From: JANOBJ01 sp031411575 | GTDB lineage: Bacteria > Pseudomonadota > Gammaproteobacteria > Burkholderiales > Burkholderiaceae_C | Assembly (NCBI GenBank): GCA_031411575.1 | Contig: JANOBJ010000398.1 | Coordinates: 1-7,160 of the forward strand | Direction of reading: 5' to 3' | DNA length: 7,160 bases | Shown here: positions 1 to 6,759 of the stretch, piece by piece | Position numbering within the stretch: position 1 is the stretch's first letter | Layout of the letters: each line of letters begins with the position of its first letter | The notes under the pieces: generated by a model | Databases searched by the model: none | What the model saw: the letters and a program-made list of their open reading frames with translations, nothing else | Told to the model about the DNA's origin: nothing | Position numbers and translations under genes: made by a program

Positions 1-106
1 TTGCCCATTTACTGTGTCCAGCCACGGAAAATCCTTTAATTGCGCTTTGCGTTGATATATTGCAGCAACAGGCATTTTACTTTTTCACTCTGAACGGAAT
101 CCCGCC

Positions 107-1624
107 ATGGCCGAGCCGCTGTTGATCGCCAAGAACGCCACGACCGAATGCCACCTGCTGCCGGGGTTGGCCAACCGGCACGGCCTCATCACCGGCGCCA
201 CTGGCACCGGCAAAACCGTCACCCTGCAGACGCTGGCCGAAAACTTCTCGAGAATCGGTGTCCCCGTCTTCATGGCCGACGTCAAGGGCGACCTGACTGG
301 CGCCAGCCAGCCCGGAAAGATCAGCGAGAAGCTGGCGGCGGTGCTGAAAGAGCGCGGCATCGCCCAGCCCGAGCCGCTGGCCTGCCCCACCACGCTGTGG
401 GATTTGTTTGGCGAACACGGTCACCCGGTACGCGCCACCGTGTCCGACATGGGGCCGCTGTTGCTCGGCCGCATGCTCAACCTCAACGAAACGCAGGCTG
501 GCGTGCTCAACCTGGTGTTCCGGATCGCGGACGACAACGGCATGCTGCTGCTGGACCTGAAGGACTTGCGCGCCATGTTGCAGCACGTGGGCGACAACGC
601 CAGCCAGTTCACCACCCAGTACGGCAATGTGAGCGCCGCCAGCGTAGGCGCCATCCAGCGCGGCCTGCTGCAGGTCGAGAGCCAGGGGGGCGAGAAGTTC
701 TTCGGCGAGCCGATGCTCAACATCGCCGACTTCATGCAGACCGACGCATCCGGGCATGGCGTTGTCAACATCCTGGCCGCCGACAAACTGCTGAACTCAC
801 CCCGCCTGTACGCCACGTTCCTGCTGTGGATGCTGTCCGAGCTGTTCGAGCAACTGCCCGAGATTGGCGACCCCGAGAAGCCGAAGCTGGTGTTTTTCTT
901 TGACGAGGCGCACCTGCTGTTCAACGAGGCGCCCAAGGTGTTGATCGAGCGGATCGAGCTGGTGGTGCGACTGGTGCGCTCCAAGGGCGTCGGCGTGTAC
1001 TTCGTGACCCAGAACCCGCTGGATATTCCCGACAGCGTGCTGGCCCAGCTCGGCAACCGGGTGCAGCATGCGCTGCGCGCGTTTACGCCACGCGACCAGA
1101 AGGCGGTCAAGGCCACCGCGCAGACCATGCGGCAAAAGCCGGGCCTGGATATCGAAACCGCCATCACCGAGCTGGCGGTCGGCGAAGCGCTGGTCAGCCT
1201 GCTCGACGCCAAGGGCCGACCCAGCGTCACCGAGCGCGTGTTTGTGCTGCTGCCAGGCAGCCAGCTCGGGCCGATCACACCGCAGCAGCGCCAGGCATTG
1301 ATGCAATGCTCGCTGGTGGCGGGTACTTACGAGAAAACGGTGGACCGCGAATCGGCCTACGAAGTGCTCAAGACGCGGTCAGCAGCGGCCACGACCGAGG
1401 CCACACAATCCGGCCGCGCGGCCCAGCCCGCGGGCGAAACGTCTTCCGGCGGCATGCTCGGCGGCTTGAGCGACGTGCTGTTCGGCTCGACCGGTCCGCG
1501 CGGCGGCAAGCGCGAGGGGCTGGCCGAATCCATGGTCAAGTCGGCCGTCCGCACCATGGGTACCACGGTTGGCCGTGAAATCATCCGGGGCGTACTGGGC
1601 GGGATTCTGGGCCGGCGGCGCTAA
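107..1624 (+). CDS. HerA-like P-loop ATPase, DUF853 (YjgR-type) family
   Basis: A 505-residue cytoplasmic protein of the FtsK/HerA ATPase superfamily, matching the DUF853 family (E. coli YjgR is about 500 residues). The Walker A motif GATGTGKT is at residues 30-37, just behind the short N-terminal strand, as usual for this family. The Walker B strand LVFFFDEAH is at about 261-269, with D266 and E267 as the Mg-binding and catalytic acids. A stretch resembling an arginine-finger/sensor region (YFVTQNP followed by LGNRVQHALRAFTP) comes next. The C-terminal ~70 residues are Gly/Ser-rich and end in a basic GILGRRR tail, which is typical of the family. The ATG at 107 has only a weak CGGA ribosome site 8 bases upstream, but the Walker A distance supports it. 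The 106 bases before it are AT-rich with no gene that I recognise and no clear promoter. The physiological role of DUF853 proteins is not settled; DNA translocation or helicase activity is inferred from the fold. Confidence 0.93.
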   Translation: MAEPLLIAKNATTECHLLPGLANRHGLITGATGTGKTVTLQTLAENFSRIGVPVFMADVKGDLTGASQPGKISEKLAAVLKERGIAQPEPLACPTTLWDLFGEHGHPVRATVSDMGPLLLGRMLNLNETQAGVLNLVFRIADDNGMLLLDLKDLRAMLQHVGDNASQFTTQYGNVSAASVGAIQRGLLQVESQGGEKFFGEPMLNIADFMQTDASGHGVVNILAADKLLNSPRLYATFLLWMLSELFEQLPEIGDPEKPKLVFFFDEAHLLFNEAPKVLIERIELVVRLVRSKGVGVYFVTQNPLDIPDSVLAQLGNRVQHALRAFTPRDQKAVKATAQTMRQKPGLDIETAITELAVGEALVSLLDAKGRPSVTERVFVLLPGSQLGPITPQQRQALMQCSLVAGTYEKTVDRESAYEVLKTRSAAATTEATQSGRAAQPAGETSSGGMLGGLSDVLFGSTGPRGGKREGLAESMVKSAVRTMGTTVGREIIRGVLGGILGRRR

Positions 1625-1663
1625 AGCGCTGTCCAACCGGTGCAACGTCGCCATCTGCCGTAC

Positions 1664-1692
1664 TTGTCAGCCCACAGCGACCCCGGTACATT
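1664..1692 (+). promoter_or_regulatory. Putative sigma-70-type promoter for the URC operon
   Basis: TTGTCA (1664-1669, 5 of 6 consensus matches) is followed after exactly 17 bases by TACATT (1687-1692, 4 of 6). Transcription would begin near 1699, leaving a very short leader that holds the GAGGG ribosome site at 1702-1706 and the ATG at 1713. It lies in the 88-base gap after the DUF853 gene, where a new transcription unit would be expected. It was found by eye and not scored. No operator palindrome or regulator gene is visible beside it. Confidence 0.4.
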
Positions 1693-1712
1693 GGATTTTT
1701 TGAGGGCCTGCA

Positions 1713-2996
1713 ATGTCTGTCGACACCGTTCCTCCGGGCGCCAAAGAGCCACCAGCGCGCGCGCCGAGCCATATCCGGCTGACGTCCCACGCGGGCGGCT
1801 ATGGTGCCCTTCCCATCCTTTGGGGGGCGGCCAGCGCTTCCGAACGCGGCCCGGTCGTAGGCACCACCACCAAACGGTCACACCGCAACGTCATTGGCAC
1901 CCACAGTGGGTCCTACAGCATCTACCGGGCACTGGCCGTGGCGTCGGGTGGTCTGTCGCCTGACCACAAGGCGGATTTGACCAACACCACGCCGACCGAC
2001 GTGATCGGTCCGTATCCGCAGTGGAGCGAGCCCGGTCGGATTGTCGCCATGGACCCCTGGGGCGCCACGGTGGCCGACGTGTTTTCGGCCGAACTGGCGG
2101 CGGGCTACGACATTCGCCCGACCATCGCCGTGACCCAGGCCCATGTGATCCTTCCCGAGGTGATCGAGGCGCTGCAATCGGGCCGGTTGCAAGCCGATGG
2201 CAAGTACCTGACCGCGGGCGGCGCGGCGATGGTGACCAAGGTGGCGGTGGAGCCGGTGTGGTACCTGCCCGGCGTGGCAAGCCGCTTTGGCTGCAGTGAA
2301 ACCGATTTGCGCCGGGTGCTGTTTGAAGAGACCGGCGGCATGTACCCCGAACTGGTCACCCGCAGCGACCTGGAAGTATTTTTGCCGCCCATCGGCGGGC
2401 TCACCGCCTATATCTTTGGCAACCCGCGCGACCTGGCCAACCCAGCCGTGGAGTTGACTGCCCGGGTACACGATGAATGCAATGGCTCAGACGTGTTTGG
2501 CTCCGATATCTGCACCTGCCGGCCCTACCTGACGCATGCGATCGAAGAATGCATCCAGGGCGCGCAGCGCGGTGGTGTGGGCCTGGTGTCGTACTTCCGC
2601 AAGGAAGGCCGGGCGTTGGGCGAGGTCACCAAATTCCTCGTGTACAACGCGCGCAAGCGGCAGGTGGGCGGCGACACCGCCGATCAGTATTTCGCGCGGA
2701 CCGAATGCGTTGCGGGCGTGCAGGACATGCGTTTTCAGGAGCTGATGCCCGATGTGCTGCACTGGCTGGGCATTCGCAAGATCCACCGGCTGGTGTCGAT
2801 GAGCAACATGAAGTACGACGCCATCGCCCGCTCCGGCATCGAGATTGGCGAGCGCGTGAATATTCCCGACGCGTTGATCCCGGCGGATGCGCGGGTCGAG
2901 ATGGACGCCAAAGTGGCGGCCGGTTACTTCACGCCCGGCCCGGTGCCGGATGCCGCCGAGCTGAAGATCGCCAAAGGGCGAGGTCTCGATACGTGA
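1713..2996 (+). CDS. urc1: GTP-cyclohydrolase-II-like protein, URC1-type (uracil catabolism)
   Basis: This 427-residue protein is about twice the length of E. coli RibA. The first ~225 residues are an extra N-terminal domain, and the C-terminal half is the GTP cyclohydrolase II fold. Zinc ligands are C256, C267 and C269, with the same C-x10-C-x-C spacing as RibA C54/C65/C67. Y294-FRKEGR corresponds to RibA YHRQEGR, Y311 aligns with catalytic Y105, and D338/R340 align with D126/R128. The purine-recognition stretch TNNPKK of RibA is replaced by SMSNMK (362-367), which argues against riboflavin synthesis from GTP. In the fungal URC pathway the homologue Urc1 is required for opening the pyrimidine ring at nucleotide level; this role is inferred here from the adjacent URC4 and upp genes. 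The ATG at 1713 has GAGGG 6 bases upstream. The stop overlaps the GTG start of the next gene (GTGA), indicating translational coupling. Automatic annotation would probably call it ribA; I think URC1-type is better. Confidence 0.9.
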   Translation: MSVDTVPPGAKEPPARAPSHIRLTSHAGGYGALPILWGAASASERGPVVGTTTKRSHRNVIGTHSGSYSIYRALAVASGGLSPDHKADLTNTTPTDVIGPYPQWSEPGRIVAMDPWGATVADVFSAELAAGYDIRPTIAVTQAHVILPEVIEALQSGRLQADGKYLTAGGAAMVTKVAVEPVWYLPGVASRFGCSETDLRRVLFEETGGMYPELVTRSDLEVFLPPIGGLTAYIFGNPRDLANPAVELTARVHDECNGSDVFGSDICTCRPYLTHAIEECIQGAQRGGVGLVSYFRKEGRALGEVTKFLVYNARKRQVGGDTADQYFARTECVAGVQDMRFQELMPDVLHWLGIRKIHRLVSMSNMKYDAIARSGIEIGERVNIPDALIPADARVEMDAKVAAGYFTPGPVPDAAELKIAKGRGLDT

Positions 2997-4261
2997 CCGG
3001 CGCAGGCACCCCGCCGGATGCCTCACGCGCGGACGGCGCGGCGGCGATTCTTCGCACCACCGCCGCCATCCGCACGCGTGCTGGAGGGCTGCTGGCACGG
3101 GCCCGCCGCCATGAGTCGCGCTGGTTCACCGTCGATGGCGGCGCGCTGCAAACCACGGCCACCCTGGTCAGCGAAGTCACCCGCGCGCGCTACCCGGATC
3201 TGGACATCCCGTACCACAGCCGGTGGCGCCATTTCGAGGCGGGCCAGGTGGCGCGCCTGGCGCAACTGGATCACGCGCTGGCGCAAGCGGGCATTCGCGA
3301 TGTGGCCGAGGTGGCGCGCATCCGCATCGACCTCGCGCTGGTAAGCGTCCTGCTCGACGCGGGTGCCGGACCGGACTGGCGCTACCAGGAAGCAGCGTCG
3401 GGCCAGACCTTCACCCGTTCCGAGGGCCTCGGCGTCGCCAGTTTCCATGCCTTCATGGCTGGCTTGTTTTCGGGTGACCCGGCACAGCCGTTCAGGGCAG
3501 ACGCGCACGGGCTGCGCGCTGTCACGGTGCAGTCGCTGGCTGCCGCGTTCCAGGTCGGCCCGCACAATCCGCTGGTCGGGCTGGAAGGCCGGGCGCAGCT
3601 GTTGCTGCGCCTGGGCGACGCCCTGGCGAAGCAGCCGGCCGTGTTTGGGCAGACAGCCCGAGTGGGCGGGCTGTACGACCACTTGCTGGCCGCCAGCACG
3701 AACGGACCGCCGATCGTGCACGCGCATGACCTGTTGAGCGCCCTGCTCGCCTCACTCGGCAGCGTATGGCCCGCGCCCAACGCGATTGGCGCCAATAGCC
3801 TGGGTGACTGCTGGCGGCATCCGGCGGTGCCCGGGGACGGCATAACGGCGGGCTGGATGCCGTTTCACAAGCTTTCACAGTGGCTGGCCTATTCGCTGCT
3901 GGAGCCATTTGTCTGGGCGGGCGTCAAGATCACCGGCCTGAACAGCCTCACGGGCCTGCCCGAATACCGCAACGGCGGCCTGATGCTGGACGCTGGCGTG
4001 CTGCGCCTCAAGGATCCGGCAGTCGCCACCGCGACCTGGCAGGTGGGCGACGAAATGGTGGTCGAATGGCGCGCGCTCACGGTAGCGCTGCTGGATGAAC
4101 TGGCGCCGCTAGTGCGCGCACAGCTTGGCTTGAGCGAAGCCCGCATGCCGCTGGCCTGCGTGCTGGAAGGCGGCACCTGGGCAGCCGGCCGCGTGCTGGC
4201 ACAGCGCTTGCGTGACGGTTCACCGCCGCTGAACATCCAGAGCGACGGCACGGTTTTTTGA
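2993..4261 (+). CDS. urc4: URC4/Urg3 family protein (DUF1688)
   Basis: A 422-residue protein with no signal peptide or membrane segment, of the length usual for DUF1688. It carries stretches I associate with the family: YHSRWRHF (74-81), DAGAGPDWRY (122-131), RSEGLG (142-147), GDCWRH (271-276), PFHKLSQWLAYSLLEPF (290-306) and LPEYRNGG (322-329). Fungal URC4 is essential for growth on uracil by the URC route and acts with URC1, probably on the opened or ribosylurea-like intermediate; its exact chemistry is not established. The reading frame is open far upstream (from 2477), but that part is the shadow of urc1 in another frame. The GTG at 2993 is chosen because it sits in a GTGA overlap with the urc1 stop, and the sequence after it reads as a normal N terminus. 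upp follows 15 bases after its stop, so the three genes look like one operon. Confidence 0.88.
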   Translation: MTGAGTPPDASRADGAAAILRTTAAIRTRAGGLLARARRHESRWFTVDGGALQTTATLVSEVTRARYPDLDIPYHSRWRHFEAGQVARLAQLDHALAQAGIRDVAEVARIRIDLALVSVLLDAGAGPDWRYQEAASGQTFTRSEGLGVASFHAFMAGLFSGDPAQPFRADAHGLRAVTVQSLAAAFQVGPHNPLVGLEGRAQLLLRLGDALAKQPAVFGQTARVGGLYDHLLAASTNGPPIVHAHDLLSALLASLGSVWPAPNAIGANSLGDCWRHPAVPGDGITAGWMPFHKLSQWLAYSLLEPFVWAGVKITGLNSLTGLPEYRNGGLMLDAGVLRLKDPAVATATWQVGDEMVVEWRALTVALLDELAPLVRAQLGLSEARMPLACVLEGGTWAAGRVLAQRLRDGSPPLNIQSDGTVF

Positions 4262-4276
4262 CTGGACGGGCAACTT

Positions 4277-4906
4277 ATGACCAACGTACACCTGATCGAC
4301 CATCCACTGGTGCAACACAAGCTCACCCTGATGCGCAAGAAGGAGTCAAGCACCAACAGCTTCCGGCGGTTGCTCAACGAGCTCAGCATGCTCATGGCGT
4401 ATGAGGTCACGCGGGACATGCCGATGCAGGATGTGCAGATCGACACACCGCTCGAGACCATGACAGCCAAGGTGATTGATGGCAAAAAACTGGTATTCGT
4501 GTCAATCCTGCGCGCCGGTACGGGCATTCTGGACGGCATGCTGAGCGTGGTGCCGGGCGCCCGCGTGGGCCATATCGGCCTGTACCGCGACCCCAAGACG
4601 CTCACGGCGGTCGAGTATTACTTCAAGATGCCGCACGACATGCACGAACGTGACGTGGTGGTGGTTGACCCGATGCTTGCCACTGGCAACTCGGCCATCG
4701 CCGCGGTGGAACGGCTGAAAGAATTGCGACCCAAAGCCATCAAGTTCGTCTGCCTGCTGACCTGCCCGGAGGGCATTGCCGCGCTGCAAAAAGCCCATCC
4801 GGACGTGCCGATCTATACCGCGGCCATCGACCGCCAGCTCAATGACCACGGCTACATCCTGCCAGGCCTGGGCGATGCCGGTGACCGCATGTTTGGTACA
4901 AAATAG
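4277..4906 (+). CDS. upp: Uracil phosphoribosyltransferase
   Basis: A 209-residue cytoplasmic enzyme that makes UMP from uracil and PRPP; E. coli Upp has 208 residues and aligns along its full length. The N terminus has the family HPLVQHKLTLMR stretch. ILRAGTGILDGML follows, then the PRPP-binding loop DPMLATGNS (131-139), and the protein ends with the uracil-binding GYILPGLGDAGDRMFGTK (192-209). The PRPP loop reads GNS where E. coli has GGS, a substitution I regard as tolerated. The ATG at 4277 has a GGACGGG purine-rich stretch ending 6 bases upstream. Elsewhere this enzyme serves salvage. Here, placed right after urc1 and urc4, it probably plays the part of fungal URC6 and feeds UMP into ring opening. 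I see no strong terminator directly after it. Confidence 0.97.
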   Translation: MTNVHLIDHPLVQHKLTLMRKKESSTNSFRRLLNELSMLMAYEVTRDMPMQDVQIDTPLETMTAKVIDGKKLVFVSILRAGTGILDGMLSVVPGARVGHIGLYRDPKTLTAVEYYFKMPHDMHERDVVVVDPMLATGNSAIAAVERLKELRPKAIKFVCLLTCPEGIAALQKAHPDVPIYTAAIDRQLNDHGYILPGLGDAGDRMFGTK

Positions 4907-4936
4907 TGCCGTTGTCCGCACCCAGTGGTCATAGTT

Positions 4937-4955
4937 TGCTATAAGTTTAATAGCA
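4937..4955. repeat. Short AT-rich inverted repeat (TGCTAT...ATAGCA)
   Basis: A perfect 6-base inverted repeat, TGCTAT (4937-4942) and ATAGCA (4950-4955), flanks a 7-base loop in the 84-base gap between upp and the BMP gene. From memory, GCTAT-N-ATAGC elements are scattered in intergenic regions of Comamonadaceae genomes, but I could not check this. It is followed by short T runs (4956-4959 and a T7 run ending at 4977), so it may act as a weak transcription attenuator between the operon and the transporter gene. The stem is too AT-rich to call a confident terminator. Confidence 0.5.
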
Positions 4956-4980
4956 TTTTGCTTCCGATGTTTTTTTAACC

Positions 4981-4985
4981 AGGAG
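4981..4985 (+). promoter_or_regulatory. Strong Shine-Dalgarno site of the BMP gene
   Basis: AGGAG lies 5 bases before the ATG at 4991. It is the best ribosome-binding site in the window and fixes the start of a gene whose product is usually abundant in the periplasm. The contrast with the weak sites of its neighbours suggests that the binding protein is made at a higher level. Confidence 0.8.
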
Positions 4986-4990
4986 AACCC

Positions 4991-5995
4991 ATGTTTGCCA
5001 AGTCACTCCCCCGCCGCCGCCTGCTCGCACTCGCCGCCGCGCTGGCTGCCGTGTCCGCGCCGAGCCTCGCGCTGGCGCAGGCCAAGCTCAAAGTCGCCGC
5101 GATCTACACCGTGCCGTTCGAGCAGCAGTGGGTCAGCCGCATCCACAAGGCGCTGAAAGCCGCCGAGGCGCGCGGCGAAATCGAATACAAGGCCACCGAG
5201 AACGTGGCCAACGCTGACTATGAGCGTGTGATGCGCGAGTACGCCACCGGTGGCAATACGCTGGTGGTGGGTGAATCCTTCGCCGTGGAAGCCGCCGCCC
5301 GCAAGGTAGCCAAGGATTTCCCCAAGGTGTCGTTTCTGATGGGCTCGTCCGGCAAGCCGCAGGAGCCCAATTTCAGCGTGTTTGACAACTACATCCAGGA
5401 ACCCGCTTACCTGAGCGGCATGATCGCCGGCGGCATGACCAAGAGCAACAAGATCGGCATGGTGGGCGGTTTCCCGATCCCCGAGGTGAACCGCCTGATG
5501 CATGCCTTCATGGCCGGCGCCAGGGAAACCAACCCCAAGGTTGAGTTCACGGTCAGCTTCATCAACAGCTGGTTCGACCCACCCAAGGCCAAGGAAGCGG
5601 CCTTCGCCATGATCGACAAGGGCGCCGATCTGCTCTACGCCGAGCGTTTTGGGGTGTCGGATGCCGCCAAGGAAAAAGGCAAGCTGGCCATCGGCAACGT
5701 GATCAACACCCAGGACAAGTACCCCGACACCGTGGTCGCATCAGCCCTGTGGAACATGGAGCCGACCATTGACCTCGCGATCAAGTCCGTGAAGGACGGC
5801 AAGTTCAAGGCCGAAGAGTACGGCAAGTATTCGATGATGAAGTACAAGGGTTCGGAACTCGCACCGCTCGGCACCTTCGAGAAGAAAGTACCCGCGGATA
5901 TCGTCGCCAAAGTCAAGGCACGCGAGAAAGAGATCCTGGACGGCAAGTTCACCGTCAAGGTGGACGACAGCCAACCCAAGTCCACCGCCAAGTAG
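4991..5995 (+). CDS. BMP-family (PnrA-like) ABC transporter substrate-binding protein
   Basis: A 334-residue periplasmic binding protein of the basic membrane protein/PnrA family; members bind nucleosides or purines for ABC import. It has a classic signal peptide: basic SLPRRR (5-10), an Ala/Leu core, and a probable signal peptidase I site ALA-Q after residue 29. There is no lipobox cysteine, so it should be soluble in the periplasm, unlike the lipoprotein PnrA of spirochaetes and Gram-positives. The RRRLL stretch faintly resembles a Tat signal but lacks a convincing motif. The mature protein starts with a beta strand, KLKVAAIYTVPFEQQW, and contains the family stretches VGESF, FDNYIQEPAYLSGMIAG and KIGMVGGFPIPEVNR. 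It sits on the same strand as the urc operon, 84 bases downstream of upp, and upstream of an ABC ATPase on the same strand. The ligand cannot be read from sequence; uracil, uridine or another nucleoside is inferred from context. Confidence 0.92.
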   Translation: MFAKSLPRRRLLALAAALAAVSAPSLALAQAKLKVAAIYTVPFEQQWVSRIHKALKAAEARGEIEYKATENVANADYERVMREYATGGNTLVVGESFAVEAAARKVAKDFPKVSFLMGSSGKPQEPNFSVFDNYIQEPAYLSGMIAGGMTKSNKIGMVGGFPIPEVNRLMHAFMAGARETNPKVEFTVSFINSWFDPPKAKEAAFAMIDKGADLLYAERFGVSDAAKEKGKLAIGNVINTQDKYPDTVVASALWNMEPTIDLAIKSVKDGKFKAEEYGKYSMMKYKGSELAPLGTFEKKVPADIVAKVKAREKEILDGKFTVKVDDSQPKSTAK

Positions 5996-6009
5996 GCTTT
6001 GGGGGCGCC

Positions 6010-6726
6010 TCAGATGCCCCAGCGCGACACGGCCCTCTGGTAGGCCGGTCGCGCCTCGACCATGGCCACGAAGCGGGCCAGGTTGGGGTGGGCGGCCGCG
6101 CCGCCGATTTTGATCACCGACTGGGCCACAAACGACAGCTGCACGTCGGCACCCGTCAGGCTGTCGCCCACGAAGTAGTCTTTGCCCGCCAGTTCCCGGT
6201 CCAGCCACCCCATGTGGGTCTGGATTTCGCTCTGGATGCGCGGGTGCAGCGGCGCTCCGGCATCGCCCAGGCGACCCACGTAGAGCTTGAGCAGCAACGG
6301 CAGCATGGCCGAGCCCTCACCGTAGTGCAGGAACTGGACATAGCGGTTGTACGCGGGCGAGTCCATCGCCGGCGCAAACCGGCCTTTGCCATAGGTTCGT
6401 ACCAGGTAGTCGATGATGGCGCCCGATTCGATCAGCACCTGCTCCCCGTCCCGCAACACCGGGGCCTTGCCCAGGGGGTGAACCGCCATCAGCTCGGGCG
6501 GCGCCAGCCGTGTCTGCGGGTTTCGCTGGTACTGGGTCACGGTGTAGTCTTCGCCCAGCTCTTCAAGCAGCCAGGTGATGCGGCGGGAGCGCGATTCGCT
6601 CAGGTGGTGGCCTTCAATCAGGGTGGTGCGGGGGGGGGGGGTGGCGAAGGTGTTGCGGTGGCCGATCGTAGTCTGATTGGCCGCAGCTGGCTTGATTCTT
6701 GAATACCATTGGTCAATTCCGTACAA
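6010..6726 (-). CDS. Glutathione S-transferase (start uncertain)
   Basis: A cytosolic GST with an N-terminal thioredoxin fold and a C-terminal helical domain. The open frame gives 238 residues from a TTG at 6726, but the recognisable domain begins near residue 36 (LIEGHHLSESRSRRI), leaving about 205 residues, the usual length. Family signatures are the Ser-rich SESRSRR stretch (43-49, probable catalytic serine), WLLEELG, HPLGKAPVL with the cis-proline (83-91), and the glutathione-binding ES (100-101). No ATG, GTG or TTG lies in frame between 6726 and the domain. A run of 12 C (coding strand) falls in the extra leader. An ATG at 6709 with GGAA 7 bases upstream would be in frame if the run were 11 C. 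The true start may therefore be hidden by an indel, or be a rare CTG/ATT near 6621. It converges on the BMP gene with only 14 bases between stops and has no obvious link to uracil breakdown. Confidence 0.88.
   Translation of the reverse strand: MYGIDQWYSRIKPAAANQTTIGHRNTFATPPPRTTLIEGHHLSESRSRRITWLLEELGEDYTVTQYQRNPQTRLAPPELMAVHPLGKAPVLRDGEQVLIESGAIIDYLVRTYGKGRFAPAMDSPAYNRYVQFLHYGEGSAMLPLLLKLYVGRLGDAGAPLHPRIQSEIQTHMGWLDRELAGKDYFVGDSLTGADVQLSFVAQSVIKIGGAAAHPNLARFVAMVEARPAYQRAVSRWGI
6630..6641. repeat. G12 homopolymer run in the GST leader
   Basis: Twelve consecutive G on the + strand (C on the GST coding strand) stand just upstream of the conserved GST domain. All three minus-strand frames upstream are open to a possible start (TTG 6726, ATG 6709, TTG 6716), so each tract length selects a different start. 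Such runs are prone to replication slippage and sequencing error. Confidence 0.9.
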
Positions 6727-6727
6727 C
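6699..6727 (+). promoter_or_regulatory. Weak putative promoter for the ABC ATPase gene
   Basis: TTGAAT (6699-6704, 4 of 6 matches) and TACAAC (6722-6727, 4 of 6) are separated by 17 bases. Transcription would begin near 6734, some 26 bases before the ATG at 6760. The site lies inside the extra leader of the GST frame, which favours the GST start being further inside that gene. No good ribosome site precedes 6760. Confidence 0.25.
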
Positions 6728-6759
6728 GTGGCTTCCGCAGCCCGCCCCCGTCAGACTCC

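Noticed and set aside
40..61. TTGCGC and TATATT as a promoter for the DUF853 gene
   Set aside because: The spacing is only 10 bases, too short for a sigma-70 promoter, and no better -35 is placed correctly.
2477..2992. Upstream extension of the DUF1688 reading frame to make a 594-residue protein
   Set aside because: This stretch is the +1/+2 frame shadow of the urc1 coding region; it is Arg/Gly/His-rich with no family match, and the GTG at 2993 is at a normal GTGA overlap.
1713..2996. Calling the cyclohydrolase-like gene ribA for riboflavin synthesis
   Set aside because: The long N-terminal domain, the loss of the TNNPKK motif and the urc4-upp context all point to URC1.
6000..6020. GGGGC/GCCCC hairpin (6002-6006 with 6016-6020) as a bidirectional terminator between the convergent BMP and GST genes
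   Set aside because: The stem is only 5 bases with a 9-base loop, overlaps the GST stop region, and has no T run on either side.
6699..6716. TTGA...ACCATTGGT...CAA near-palindrome as a regulator operator
   Set aside because: Only ACCATTGGT is truly symmetric; the outer halves need a gap to pair, so chance is adequate.
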